Part shown: piece by piece, positions 30,196-40,571 of the stretch
Layout of the letters: every line of letters begins with the position of its first letter
Position numbering within the stretch: position 1 is the stretch's first letter
Assembly: GCA_031282625.1 (NCBI GenBank)
Contig: JAITDI010000017.1
Coordinates: forward strand, 1-64,000
Direction of reading: 5' to 3'
DNA from: Candidatus Endomicrobiellum meruensis
GTDB taxonomy: Bacteria > Elusimicrobiota > Endomicrobiia > Endomicrobiales > Endomicrobiaceae
Length of the DNA stretch: 64,000 nucleotides
Program-made: the position numbers and the translations under genes
The notes under the pieces: generated by a model
What the model was told of the DNA's origin: nothing
What the model saw: the letters and a program-made list of their open reading frames with translations, nothing else
The model's database searches: none

Positions 30196-31743
30196 ATGTC
30201 TTCCTATTTGGAAAATTTCAATTTTCTGACAGTTCTGTTTTCTATAATTTTTATATTTTCAATTTTTTCTCGTTTTTCATCTTCTTTAAGTCTAAATATC
30301 ATATCTTTTTTTATTGTTTCTATAACCTTTATATTTTCTTTTAACAGCTTTAAAGCCAGTTTAAAAAATTATTTGCTTCCAATTTCTTTATTTGTTTTGT
30401 TTTGCATAATCTCTTACTATTTTTCAGACTTTAAATACAATGTAAGAAATGAAATGTTTTTGCTTTTTTCTGGAAGCGGAATGTATTTATTAATTGGTTT
30501 TTTAAAGCCTGAAGAGAGAACAAAAGTATTGATTATACCTGTTCTAATAGGTCTTTTGCTTACGATTTATATTTTTGTTTCTCTTATTCCATTTCCATTA
30601 TCAAAAGTATTCTCCAATAAGGACACTACAAGCTATATGAGTTGCGTAACATGCTTTTTACTGTCAACTCTTTCATTGTCTTTTGCTTTTTGGAACGAAA
30701 AAAAAAGAATTTATATATGTATATCGTTTATATTTTTCATTGCCATATTTATGGTGAGATCTTTGTTTGCCGTATGCATTGCGAGTTTTATATTTTCAGT
30801 AGCTTTGCTTATTTTAGGCAATAAGAGAAAGAAAATTTTTTCTGCTGTTTTTGCTTTGAGCGGTATATTGTCTTTTTATTTTCTTCTCAAAAGTTCTTTC
30901 TTCTCAGAAAAATTTCTGATTTTGAAAACAGCTTTATCCGTGATAACAGATAACTTTCTTCTTGGTGTTGGGTTTAATAATTATAAATCTGTTTCTCTTT
31001 CTTACGGTATGGTTGAAAACGTTGATGTCTTATATTGCTATAATATATTTCTACAGGTTCTAGCTGAAACTGGGATTATAGGATTTGTCCTCTTTTTGGC
31101 TCTTTTATTTGTTTTTTTCTTTTTTGTAATAAAAAGGCTGAGCTTTAGAAAAGATAAAAAGACATATTTGTTTGTCTTGCTTGCTATAATCGTTTTTCTG
31201 GTGTATAATTTTTTTAATTCAGCTGCTTTTGTTTCTACAAATATGCTGATGTTTTTTTATCTTCTCTCCTTTCCTCTACCGCTGTATGTTGTAGAAAAAA
31301 GAAAAGAAATAATTAACGGTTATATTTTGGCAGCTTTGTCGTTACTTTTGATTATTTCGTTAGGTATTCCGTTATATGCTCGTCAGGAATACAAAAAAGG
31401 CATATCATTTTTTGCGAATAAAAATTTTGCGCAGGCGAAAGTTTGTTTTATTAAAGCGATGGGAGATGATTATTTAAATCCCGAATATTCTGGAAGACTT
31501 AGCGACGTTTATTTTGCTACGTACCAAGTAAATAAGAATAAGGTTTTCTTAAAAAAAGCCCTAAATTGGTCTGAGTATGCGTCTAGACTTGCCAAAAACA
31601 ATGGTAAATATTATTATCAGCTTGCATGGTTATATCATTTCGTAAAAAATGACGAAAAATCATCGGAAAATATAGTATTGGCTGTTGAAAAAGATCCATT
31701 TAATCTTCTATATCAGGAAGCTTACCAGATTTTACTGATGTAA
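30196..31743 (+). CDS. O-antigen ligase/Wzy-like polytopic membrane protein
   Basis: About 12 hydrophobic segments, LLGVGFNNYKSVSLSYG...YNIFLQVLAETGIIGF ligase-like motif; C-terminal TPR-like region. Confidence 0.75.
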   Translation: MSSYLENFNFLTVLFSIIFIFSIFSRFSSSLSLNIISFFIVSITFIFSFNSFKASLKNYLLPISLFVLFCIISYYFSDFKYNVRNEMFLLFSGSGMYLLIGFLKPEERTKVLIIPVLIGLLLTIYIFVSLIPFPLSKVFSNKDTTSYMSCVTCFLLSTLSLSFAFWNEKKRIYICISFIFFIAIFMVRSLFAVCIASFIFSVALLILGNKRKKIFSAVFALSGILSFYFLLKSSFFSEKFLILKTALSVITDNFLLGVGFNNYKSVSLSYGMVENVDVLYCYNIFLQVLAETGIIGFVLFLALLFVFFFFVIKRLSFRKDKKTYLFVLLAIIVFLVYNFFNSAAFVSTNMLMFFYLLSFPLPLYVVEKRKEIINGYILAALSLLLIISLGIPLYARQEYKKGISFFANKNFAQAKVCFIKAMGDDYLNPEYSGRLSDVYFATYQVNKNKVFLKKALNWSEYASRLAKNNGKYYYQLAWLYHFVKNDEKSSENIVLAVEKDPFNLLYQEAYQILLM

Positions 31744-31761
31744 CTTTAGGAGACAAGATAG

Positions 31762-32745
31762 ATGTTCAAGAAGCATTTTTTTAAAATATTGGTAGGCATA
31801 TGTGTAAGTATTGTTCTTATTTGGCTGACCCTGCATCAAATAGATATTAAAAAGTCTTTTGAGCTTATAGCAGGCGTCAAGTATTTTGTTTTAATTCCAG
31901 GAATTTTAGTTTATATTTTTACTTATATTATTAGAAGTGTAAGGTATTATTATATTCTTTTGCCTCTTAAAAAGACTAAAGTTTTGGATAATTTCCCTTA
32001 TACAATAATTGGTTTTTTTGCAAATAACATAATTCCCTTAAGATTTGGCGAATTGATAAGAGCCAAAATAACGGGTGAACGTTTGCGCGTGTTCCGCAGC
32101 AGTGTGCTTGCTACGATTGTGATAGAGCGTTTGTTTGACGTAATAATCTTTGTTTTATTTTTCTTTTTAATAGTTACGGTTATGTCTTTCCCTGAATTTA
32201 TAAAAAAATCTTTTTACATATTAACTTTTGTTTTCTTTATTTGTTTATCAACCCTCTACATTATGTTGACTCATAAAAATAAAGCTTTGAAAGTATTGTC
32301 AAAAATACCCATACCATCATTTGTTGAATCATTGACAGTTTTTTTAAACAGATTTACAGGAGGACTAGTTGTTCTTAAAGATCCATCTATACTGATAAAA
32401 AGTTTTATTTTTTCAGGAATTTTATGGATAACAGAAGCATTATTTGTTGTTATTGTGGCTTATGCGTGTGGGATACATATTTCAATTCTTGGCGGCATAT
32501 TTACAGTTATAATAATAGGAATGGGGGGAATGATCCCTACTGCTCCTGGATATTTTGGCGCTTTTGAGCTTATGGGCGTTTTGGCATTGTCAACGCTATC
32601 TGTAGATAAAGATTTGGCTTTTATATGCACGGCGATTTGTCATTTTTTACAGCTTGTTATTATATTTACTTTAGGAGGACTTTGTGTGCTAAAGACAAAG
32701 ATTACTTTTTCCGATTTGTTTAAATTTGCTAAAGAGTCTGAGTAA
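31762..32745 (+). CDS. YbhN/UPF0104 family flippase-like membrane protein (LPG synthase TM region)
   Basis: IIPLRFGELIRAKI, GGMIPTAPGYFGAFELMGV motifs. Confidence 0.8.
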   Translation: MFKKHFFKILVGICVSIVLIWLTLHQIDIKKSFELIAGVKYFVLIPGILVYIFTYIIRSVRYYYILLPLKKTKVLDNFPYTIIGFFANNIIPLRFGELIRAKITGERLRVFRSSVLATIVIERLFDVIIFVLFFFLIVTVMSFPEFIKKSFYILTFVFFICLSTLYIMLTHKNKALKVLSKIPIPSFVESLTVFLNRFTGGLVVLKDPSILIKSFIFSGILWITEALFVVIVAYACGIHISILGGIFTVIIIGMGGMIPTAPGYFGAFELMGVLALSTLSVDKDLAFICTAICHFLQLVIIFTLGGLCVLKTKITFSDLFKFAKESE

Positions 32746-32831
32746 TTTATGCGATATTGAAACAAGTCTTGTTTTAGTCGGCTGCGTTATTTTTTTATGT
32801 CACTAAAAATTCATAAAAACGAGGAAAAATA

Positions 32832-33866
32832 ATGAACGAAAGTTCTCTCTATCTTTTTGCATTTTTTTTGGCTCTCTTAAGTTCAGTTTTTTTAGTTCCT
32901 ATTTTTAGATTCTTTGCCATTAAGTTAAAAGTTTTGGATAATCCTTCTTCAAATATAAAAACTCATAAAATCAGTACTCCTTATTTGGGAGGGCTTGGCA
33001 TTTTTTTAGCTTGGCTTATATCGTTACTTTTAATAAGAATCACAACATCTTTTCCAAATTTAACTTTGAGAAATTTAAGGGGAATAATATATGGTTCTCT
33101 GATTCTGTGTCTTCTCGGTTTAATTGACGACATAAAGTTAAAAGGGCTTGGTTTTAAATCAAAGCTTTTGTTTCAATTTCTTGCAGTTTCAATCGTCGTT
33201 TTTTGTTTTGATATAAGAATCAATTTTATTCCAATATATTGGTTGTCTTGCCTTGTAAGCGTTATATGGACAGTCGGCATAACAAACGCTTTTAATATAA
33301 TAGACATCATGGATGGGCTTTCAAGCGGTATTGCAGTTATAGCGGCATTTGCCTTTTTCTTTATTTCTATGCCGTCTAAAATGTTTTATGTCAATTTTTG
33401 TTCCATAGCTTTAGCAGGAGCAGTTCTTGGTTTTTTGCCTTTTAATTTGTCCAAATCAAAAAAAATATTTATGGGTGACGCTGGCAGTTTATTTATCGGT
33501 TTTGTAATGGCAAGTCTTGCCATGGGGGTATCTTATTCCTCAATAAATAATTTCGGCATTTTTGCTCCATTATTTATACTTGCCATTCCTATCTATGAGA
33601 CTATTTTAGTCAGTGTGTGCAGGATACGCAATGGAAAACTGCCGTTTTTAGGAAGCAAAGATCATTATGCTTTACGTCTTGAAAAAATGGGTTTTTCAAG
33701 AAAAAGAATTCTTATTATAAGTTATGCTGTAAGCATATTTTTTTCTATTTGTGCCTATTTATTCACATCGTTAACATCTAGCTGTTCATTAATACTTTTT
33801 GTTTCCGTAAGCGTTGGCTTGTGGGTTTTAAGCATTACTCTTGCTTCCGTAAAGGTTGATAAATGA
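32832..33866 (+). CDS. Undecaprenyl-phosphate sugar-1-phosphate transferase (WecA/MraY family)
   Basis: KTHKISTPYLGGLGIFLAW, LGLIDDIKLKGLG, NAFNIIDIMDGLSSG, FMGDAGSLFIGF. Confidence 0.88.
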   Translation: MNESSLYLFAFFLALLSSVFLVPIFRFFAIKLKVLDNPSSNIKTHKISTPYLGGLGIFLAWLISLLLIRITTSFPNLTLRNLRGIIYGSLILCLLGLIDDIKLKGLGFKSKLLFQFLAVSIVVFCFDIRINFIPIYWLSCLVSVIWTVGITNAFNIIDIMDGLSSGIAVIAAFAFFFISMPSKMFYVNFCSIALAGAVLGFLPFNLSKSKKIFMGDAGSLFIGFVMASLAMGVSYSSINNFGIFAPLFILAIPIYETILVSVCRIRNGKLPFLGSKDHYALRLEKMGFSRKRILIISYAVSIFFSICAYLFTSLTSSCSLILFVSVSVGLWVLSITLASVKVDK

Positions 33867-35146
33867 AAGAAAAAATAATAATAATTGGCGCTGGAATAAG
33901 CGGGTTAACAACTGCTTATTTTTTAAAAAAGCCTTATGAAATTTTGGAAGCAAAGCCTTATGCAGGCGGTCTTTGCGCTTCATTTTACGAAGACGGTTTT
34001 GTTTTTGATTGTTCAGGGCATTTTATGCATGTTAAAAATAAAGAAATAAAAAATACGATAGAAAAGTTGACACGAGGACTTTTAAAAATAGAAAGAAATG
34101 CGGCAATATATACAAAAAATAAATTTATTCCATACCCTTTTCAAGCAAATCTTTATTATCTTGACTATAAAACAAAGAAAGAATGCGTTGACGGTGTAAT
34201 TAGGAGAAAGGACGTCCAAATTTCAACGTCAATGCCTTTTTTAAGCTGGTCGGAAGCTATGTTTGGATCGGGAATAACAAAGCATTTTATGAAGCTGTAT
34301 AATCAAAAACTATGGGATTATGATTTAAACAAAATGACTGCGGAGTGGACAGGCGAATTTGTTCCAAAGCCTGATGCAAAAAGTATAGTAAAGACTGCAT
34401 ACTTAAAAAATAAAAAGATATACGGCTACAATAGCATATTTTACTATCCTAAACTTAGTGGCTGCGGAGCGTTAATAGATGGTCTTACGAAAAATGTAAA
34501 AGTTAATTTAAATTCTAAAACACAAAAAATAGACGTAAAAAATAAAATTGTTTTGTGTTCTTATGGGAAGGTTTACAAATACAATAAAATTGTTTCAACT
34601 CAAGCTTTACCAGAACTTTTAAATCAAATAACAAATTTGCCCTCAAATGTTAAAAGTGCGGTAAAAAATCTCTTATCAAATTCTGTAAGGTGCGTTAATA
34701 TAGGTGTAAAATCAGAAAAAGGTATTCCGAAAAAGCTTAAAGACAAACATTGGATATATTTCCCAGAATCTCGATTCTCTTTTTACAGAGCTGGTATTTA
34801 TTCAAATGTTAACGCTACAACTGTGCCAAAAGGAAGCTACAGTTTTTACGTTGAATTTTCTTCATTAAATGAAAATTATAAAAATGTTGAAAATTTGTTA
34901 GATGATTTTAAAAATCTCGGATTTATAAGAAAAAGGGACAAAGTAACAGCTGTAAATATTATAGATATTCCTTATGCTTATGTGATTTTTGACGATAAAA
35001 GAAAAAAATCTCTTCAAATTATAAAAGAGTTTTTAAAAGAATGCGGGATTTTTTCAATAGGCAGGTACGGAGCTTGGGAATATTCTTTTATTGAAAAGAA
35101 TATGATGGATGCAAAAGCTTTAGCAGATATGTTAAATAAAGAATAA
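33863..35146 (+). CDS. FAD-dependent amine oxidoreductase/protoporphyrinogen oxidase-like protein
   Basis: IIIIGAGISGLTTAYFL dinucleotide-binding motif, EAKPYAGGLCASF; overlaps upstream gene. Confidence 0.75.
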   Translation: MKEKIIIIGAGISGLTTAYFLKKPYEILEAKPYAGGLCASFYEDGFVFDCSGHFMHVKNKEIKNTIEKLTRGLLKIERNAAIYTKNKFIPYPFQANLYYLDYKTKKECVDGVIRRKDVQISTSMPFLSWSEAMFGSGITKHFMKLYNQKLWDYDLNKMTAEWTGEFVPKPDAKSIVKTAYLKNKKIYGYNSIFYYPKLSGCGALIDGLTKNVKVNLNSKTQKIDVKNKIVLCSYGKVYKYNKIVSTQALPELLNQITNLPSNVKSAVKNLLSNSVRCVNIGVKSEKGIPKKLKDKHWIYFPESRFSFYRAGIYSNVNATTVPKGSYSFYVEFSSLNENYKNVENLLDDFKNLGFIRKRDKVTAVNIIDIPYAYVIFDDKRKKSLQIIKEFLKECGIFSIGRYGAWEYSFIEKNMMDAKALADMLNKE

Positions 35147-35339
35147 TTGACCTTTCATTGTGCGTATAGATCAATTATAAATTAATAAAACAAGGTGTTT
35201 AAAATTTTTTATTTCTGAATATTTGTAAACTTTGCAGGTTTCAAATGGATTGGATAAAAGATTTTAAGGATAATAACCAAAAGTTAATAATATTAGCTTA
35301 AACTTGCATATAAATGTCAAAAATTCAATATATAATAAA

Positions 35340-35366
35340 AAGACTCCAAAATTTAATTGGAGTCTT
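35340..35366. terminator. Intrinsic terminator hairpin downstream of the envelope polysaccharide operon
   Basis: AAGACTCCAA - AATTTAA - TTGGAGTCTT, 10-bp perfect stem followed by AATTATTTTATTT. Confidence 0.7.
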
Positions 35367-35436
35367 AATTATTTTATTTATGATAGCGGTTATTTATTAA
35401 TTGTACTTAATACTTAAACACTGGGGCTTTTTCATA

Positions 35437-35860
35437 TTAAAGAATATCGTCCTCATCGTCTGACATTAAAATTTGACCTTCTGCATCAAAAAGTCTCAAC
35501 TCATCATAAGTATGACCCCAAAAGTCTTGCCGTAGGTTAGCCGCAATTTGACGAGCTAATATGGTCCTTCGCCACCCTCTTAAAAAAGCCTCAGTCTCTG
35601 CCTGCTCTTGCCTTAGCTGTTCTGCTATAACATCTGGGTCTGGCGGACATGCCTCATTTACATTCACTTCATAAACTGGTCCCGCAAAGCTCAATTCTGG
35701 GAAATAACTCACCAATAAACATAGCATTCTATCTTTTTTTCAATCCAATCTTCTGCAAATATTACCAAATCGATGAAAACCCCAGTGTCTTCTTTTAATC
35801 TAGCGTTATGTCTCCAAGCTCTTGATTTGAAGTAGAACTTAAGTTTGGAAGATTAGAATA
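35437..35860 (-). pseudogene. Frameshifted gene of unknown function; track ORF 35437-35727 is its 3' part
   Basis: Upstream of the ORF another frame reads SSKLKFYFKSRAWRHNARLKEDTGVFIDLVIFAEDWIEKKIECYVYW*, then shifts into SYFPELSFAGPVYEVNVNEACPPDPDVIAEQLRQEQAETEAFLRGWRRTILARQ...MSDDEDDIL. Confidence 0.45.
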
Positions 35861-36005
35861 ACTTAAAATTTTTAATATTATACTTTTTTTAAACAGTGAT
35901 GAATGTTAAACTTGTAAAATTTTATAGAAATATGCATTTAAATTATTTGTTGTAAAATACCAATTTAAAAATACGCAGATGAGCCCATGTTAGTTTTCCA
36001 AAAAT

Positions 36006-36329
36006 TCATCTACCTGAAGCTGCCAGACAATCAGTGCAATGATTATGAGGATTTTTGTTCGATTCTTCTCCAACAGAATTTCTTGAGCACAATATTAAAG
36101 TTCCATTTTCATCTTCAAATACTATTTTGCATCTACCATAATATCCTTTTGAAAAATGATGTTTGTGGTTACAATGATGCCCAGGATACTTATGGTTGCA
36201 GTGATGCTCATTATGTCTATGATCACTATGATACCCATGATGCCTATTATGACCTCATAAGCATGCATGTGACGATGTTGCAATAAACAAAAATGTTGAC
36301 ATTAAAGCTACTCCAAGCAAAGTTTTCAT
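36006..36329 (-). pseudogene. His/Cys-rich secreted protein interrupted by one in-frame TGA
   Basis: MKTLLGVALMSTFLFIATSSHACL(TGA)GHNRHHGYHSDHRHNEHHCNHKYPGHHCNHKHHFSKGYYGRCKIVFEDENGTLILCSRNSVGEESNKNPHNHCTDCLAASGR*; 108 codons, absent from ORF track. Confidence 0.75.
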
Positions 36330-36463
36330 TTTATTTTTTATATTAATAGTATACTTATTTTGGAGAGTTCAATTATAAAATTTTATAAAAATATATAATG
36401 TCCATGATAATAATTGTAATAGTATTATTTGTGCAAGTAAATATATAATTACCCTACATTTTA

Positions 36464-36492
36464 TTGACAATAAATTGAAAAAATACTATAAG
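36464..36492 (+). promoter_or_regulatory. Sigma70-like promoter for ackA
   Basis: TTGACA - 17 nt - TATAAG, upstream of ackA ATG 36577. Confidence 0.6.
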
Positions 36493-36499
36493 AACATAA

Positions 36500-36531
36500 G
36501 GCATATAAACTTATTTAAAGGTTTATATGCC
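36500..36531 (+). promoter_or_regulatory. Perfect 11-bp inverted repeat at the predicted +1 of the ackA mRNA
   Basis: GGCATATAAAC - TTATTTAAAG - GTTTATATGCC. Confidence 0.55.
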
Positions 36532-36576
36532 TATTATAGTAGTAAATAAAATTGTAAAAAAGAGGTTTGTAGCTTT

Positions 36577-37788
36577 ATGAAAGCATTGGTGGTCAATTGT
36601 GGTTCGTCGTCTGTTAAATATACTTTGTTTGAGCTGGAAAATGAGAAAAAAATGGCGTGGGGATTGATTGAGTGCGTAGGTCTTCCCGAGGCTTTTTATA
36701 AAAGAGAGAGTATAAACAGCGAAGAAAAAAAAGAAGCTGTAAAAGTTGCAAATCATACGGAAGCTGTAGAATTGATAATCAAAGAATTATTAAATAAAAA
36801 TAATGCTACGATTTCAGATGTCAGCGAAATAGCCGTTATAGGACACAGAATAGTCCATGGCGGAGACAAGTTCTCAGAATCTGTTTTAGTTACGGATAAA
36901 GTAAAAGAAGAATTAAAGGAATGTTTTTCAATAGCACCTTTACATACTCCAGCTCATTATGCTGGCATATTTGCTGTTGAAAAGATGCTTCCAGGCATAC
37001 CGTCTGTTTTGGTTTTTGATACGGCTTTCCATCAAACCATGCCTGATTATGCGTATATGTACGCTCTTCCTTACGAGTTTTATGAAAAAGATCATATAAG
37101 AAGATACGGTTTCCATGGAACTTCTCACAAATATGTTTCCCAGAGAGCAGCAGTTTTGCTTGGAAAACCGCTGAGCGAGTTAAAATTGATAACTGCCCAT
37201 CTTGGAAATGGCAGCAGTATAACTGCAATAGAAAATGGAAAAGTTATAGATACGTCAATGGGTTTTACGCCTTTACAGGGCGTTGTTATGGGGACAAGAT
37301 GTGGCGATATAGACCCTGCCATAATAGCTTACCTTATAGAACAATACCCTCACTACAAAGACGCTAAAGCTCTGAACGATTTAATGAATAAAAAAAGCGG
37401 ATTGGCAGGAGTGTCGGGTCTTTCAGCCGATATGAGAGATATTCTTAAAGCAGTTTCGGAAGGTAACAAAAAAGCGCAGCTTGCTTTTAACATGCTCATT
37501 TATAGTATAAAAAAATATATAAGCGCTTATTATGGCATATTAAATGGCGCTGACGCTTTGATATTTACTGCAGGAATAGGGGAAAATTCTGCTCCTGTGA
37601 GAGAGTCTATTTGCAAAAATTTAAGCGTGTTGGGAATTGAAATAGACGTTGAAAAAAATAAAGAACGTTCAGGCGAAGAAAGGTTTATATCTACAAAGAA
37701 TTCTAAACTAAAAGTTTTGGTTATTCCTACAAATGAAGAATTGGTGATAGCAAGAGAGTCGCGCAAAGTTATAGAAAATAATAAGTAA
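36577..37788 (+). CDS. ackA: Acetate kinase
   Basis: [61 protein letters not shown]. Confidence 0.97.
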   Translation: MKALVVNCGSSSVKYTLFELENEKKMAWGLIECVGLPEAFYKRESINSEEKKEAVKVANHTEAVELIIKELLNKNNATISDVSEIAVIGHRIVHGGDKFSESVLVTDKVKEELKECFSIAPLHTPAHYAGIFAVEKMLPGIPSVLVFDTAFHQTMPDYAYMYALPYEFYEKDHIRRYGFHGTSHKYVSQRAAVLLGKPLSELKLITAHLGNGSSITAIENGKVIDTSMGFTPLQGVVMGTRCGDIDPAIIAYLIEQYPHYKDAKALNDLMNKKSGLAGVSGLSADMRDILKAVSEGNKKAQLAFNMLIYSIKKYISAYYGILNGADALIFTAGIGENSAPVRESICKNLSVLGIEIDVEKNKERSGEERFISTKNSKLKVLVIPTNEELVIARESRKVIENNK

Positions 37789-37835
37789 ATAATTGACAAG
37801 AGGCAGCCGAACATATTAAAATGGTTGGAATTTCA

Positions 37836-38297
37836 ATGAGAGAATTAATAGTAAGTTTATCTGATTTTTTGAAAACGGATACGGTTGAAGTTGAAAATCA
37901 TAAATATAAAGGCGATATAGGGGTAAAGGCTCAAATTGTTATTTCTTTCAGGGCTTTGAAGTCTTCTAAAGAATCCATATACATAAACGGAACTATAAAA
38001 GGTTTTGTTGAGCTTGAGTGTTCTCGTTGTCTTGACCTATATAAACATCAGATTGAAATTCCTATAAATACCGATATTGAGACAGAAAATGGGCAGATTG
38101 ATGTTAGCGAAGAAATCCGCCAATTATTATTGCTTGAAATGCCCATGAAGCCTGTGTGCAGTGAAGATTGTCTTGGAATATGTAAAGTTTGCGGAAAACA
38201 TAATAAAAAGAACGATTCTTGTGGTTGCTGTGATGGTTTTGACGAATCAGTGAAAGAAAGATGGAAAGAATTGTTAAATAACAAGCGGAGGAAATAG
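37836..38297 (+). CDS. DUF177/YceD family protein
   Basis: ELECSRCLDLYKHQIEIPI, C-terminal Cys cluster; directly upstream of rpmF. Confidence 0.85.
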   Translation: MRELIVSLSDFLKTDTVEVENHKYKGDIGVKAQIVISFRALKSSKESIYINGTIKGFVELECSRCLDLYKHQIEIPINTDIETENGQIDVSEEIRQLLLLEMPMKPVCSEDCLGICKVCGKHNKKNDSCGCCDGFDESVKERWKELLNNKRRK

Positions 38298-38301
38298 AAA
38301 G

Positions 38302-38526
38302 ATGCCAAATCCAAAAAGAAAACATACCACTCATCGTAGGGATTGCAGGAGATCAGCAAATTCAAAATTAGACGCTCCGAACGCAAGTAAATGCTCAAAT
38401 TGCGGAGCGGCAAAAATGCCTCATAAAGTATGTCCTGAGTGTGGTTTTTATAATGGGAAACTTATAGTCGCTAAAAAAGTGAAGAAAGCCGAACAAGAAC
38501 AAGCTCAACAAGAGGTTGAGAAATAA
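38302..38526 (+). CDS. rpmF: 50S ribosomal protein L32
   Basis: MPNPKRKHTTHRRDCRRS, CSNCGAAKMPHKVCPECGFY. Confidence 0.95.
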   Translation: MPNPKRKHTTHRRDCRRSANSKLDAPNASKCSNCGAAKMPHKVCPECGFYNGKLIVAKKVKKAEQEQAQQEVEK

Positions 38527-39536
38527 TGATAATTGCACTTGACGCAATGGGTGGCGATTTTGCTCCAATTTCTACAGTTGAGGGTGCAATTTTAGCGGCA
38601 AAGGAATCAGAATACAAAGTTTTGCTTGTCGGTCCTGAGAAACTTTTAGCTGAGGAAATATCAAAGTATGCTAAACGTTATAACGTTAAGTCCCTTGACA
38701 TAGAAATAGTCAATGCGACACAAATTGTTTCTATGGATGATCACCCTGTTAAAGCTGTGCGTCAAAAAAAGGATTCGTCTTTGTCTGTTTGCGCAAAACT
38801 TGTTGCTGACGGCAAAGCCGATGCTTTTATTTCTATGGGCAATTCCGGAGCGGTTATGGCGGCTGCATTATTCTACTTGAAGAGAATAGACGGCGTGTTG
38901 AGACCTGCTATTTCAACAACTTTTCCTACCATAGACGGACATTGCATAATTGCTGATATGGGCGCTAACGTTGATTGCAAACCCGAACATCTTCTCCAAT
39001 TTGGAATAATGGCAAGTTCGTTTTATGAAAAGATTACGGGTGTTAAAAGACCAAGAGTAGGACTTGTTTCAATTGGCGAAGAAGATACTAAAGGCAATGA
39101 GCTTACTTTAGCCGCATTTGAACTTCTCAAAAAAGCCGACATTAACTTTGTTGGCAATGTTGAGGGTAGAGATATTCCCAAATCAAAAGCCGACGTAATA
39201 ATATGTGACGGTTTTGTGGGAAATATTATATTAAAATTCGGCGAAGGTCTTGCGGAAGTTCTTTTAAAACTTATTAGAGTATCGCTTAAGAGACATCCTA
39301 TAACTTGGGCATCTCTTCCTTTTTTATGGTTTGCCATAAAGGATTTAAGAAAAAAAGTAGATTACAATGAAGTGGGGGGAGCTCCTCTTTTGGGGGTGGA
39401 CGGTGTTTGCATAGTCGGACACGGAGCTTCTAATTGTAGAGCTGTAAAAAACGCTATTTTTACAGGTGCAAAAGCCGCCGAGCATAATCTTATCAAAGAT
39501 ATAAGGGAAGCTATAGCAAAATCAAAAATAGACTGA
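38526..39536 (+). CDS. plsX: Phosphate acyltransferase PlsX
   Basis: IALDAMGGDFAP, MGNSGAVMAAAL, GFVGNIILKFGEG. Confidence 0.95.
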   Translation: MIIALDAMGGDFAPISTVEGAILAAKESEYKVLLVGPEKLLAEEISKYAKRYNVKSLDIEIVNATQIVSMDDHPVKAVRQKKDSSLSVCAKLVADGKADAFISMGNSGAVMAAALFYLKRIDGVLRPAISTTFPTIDGHCIIADMGANVDCKPEHLLQFGIMASSFYEKITGVKRPRVGLVSIGEEDTKGNELTLAAFELLKKADINFVGNVEGRDIPKSKADVIICDGFVGNIILKFGEGLAEVLLKLIRVSLKRHPITWASLPFLWFAIKDLRKKVDYNEVGGAPLLGVDGVCIVGHGASNCRAVKNAIFTGAKAAEHNLIKDIREAIAKSKID

Positions 39537-39556
39537 TATTAAAGGTCATGTAATAA

Positions 39557-40546
39557 ATGAACAAAAAAATTGGCGTAAAGATTTTAGGTACTGGCTCATA
39601 TTTCCCCAAAAAAGTTCTTACTAACACCGATTTAGAAAAGATGGTTGATACTTCTGATGAGTGGATACGCACAAGAACTGGAATTAAAGAGAGACGAATT
39701 TCCGAAAAAAATGAAACTACTTCAGATCTTGCTTATTTAGCTTCTTTGGAAGCTTTAAAATCTTCAAATATTTCTCCAGAACAAATAGATTTAATACTTG
39801 TAGCTACAATTACACCTGATATGTTTTTTCCATCTACAGCATGTTTCTTGCAGAAAAAACTAGGACTTAATTTTGTTCCAGTTTTTGATTTGTCTGCAGC
39901 TTGTAGTGGTTTTATTTATGGTATTGCAACGGCAAGAGCGTTTATAGAGTCAGGTTTATATAAGACTGTTTTATTAGTTGGTGCAGAAAGTCTCTCTAAA
40001 ATTACGGATTGGACTGATAGAAATACCTGTGTATTGTTTGGAGATGGGGCTGGTGCAATGCTATTATCGGCTTCGGAAGAAAATGATAATATTTTGTCAA
40101 CATATTTAGGCGCAGATGGAGCTTATTCAGAGTTACTTTTTATACCTGGAGGAGGTTCTGCTAATCCTGCTACTGTAGAGACTGTTAATCAAAAGCTTCA
40201 TACAATGAAAATGCAAGGCAAAGACGTTTTTAAAGCAGCTGTACCGAAGATGGCTTTAGCTGCGCGGAAAGCTCTTGAACTTTCAGGCAAAAAATTAGAG
40301 AATATAAATCTTTTTATTCCTCACCAAGCAAATATGAGAATAATTGAAGCTGTAGCTAAAAAACTTGATATTTCAATGGACAGAGTTTTTGTAAATATAC
40401 ACAAAACAGGAAATATTTCGTCGGCTACTACTATAACGGCTTTAGATGAAGCTATAAAAACAGGTAGAGTCAAAAGCGGAGATCTAGTTGAAATGGTTGC
40501 GTTTGGCGGCGGATTTACTTGGGGTGCTTCTGTAGTTAGAATTTAA
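39557..40546 (+). CDS. fabH: 3-oxoacyl-ACP synthase III
   Basis: SDEWIRTRTGIKERRI, DLSAACSGFIYG, IPHQANMRII, GNISSATTITAL. Confidence 0.96.
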   Translation: MNKKIGVKILGTGSYFPKKVLTNTDLEKMVDTSDEWIRTRTGIKERRISEKNETTSDLAYLASLEALKSSNISPEQIDLILVATITPDMFFPSTACFLQKKLGLNFVPVFDLSAACSGFIYGIATARAFIESGLYKTVLLVGAESLSKITDWTDRNTCVLFGDGAGAMLLSASEENDNILSTYLGADGAYSELLFIPGGGSANPATVETVNQKLHTMKMQGKDVFKAAVPKMALAARKALELSGKKLENINLFIPHQANMRIIEAVAKKLDISMDRVFVNIHKTGNISSATTITALDEAIKTGRVKSGDLVEMVAFGGGFTWGASVVRI

Positions 40547-40571
40547 GATTTTAGAATTTTAGAGGAATATA

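Noticed and set aside
35987-36286. + strand ORF of 99 aa (MLVFQKFIYLKL...)
   Set aside because: It lies antisense to the His-rich secreted gene on the minus strand, which has a signal peptide and coherent composition; the + strand reading is its shadow.
36006-36329. Selenocysteine at the TGA of the His-rich protein
   Set aside because: No obvious SECIS hairpin seen right after the TGA and Trp-to-stop mutation is simpler; left only as a test.
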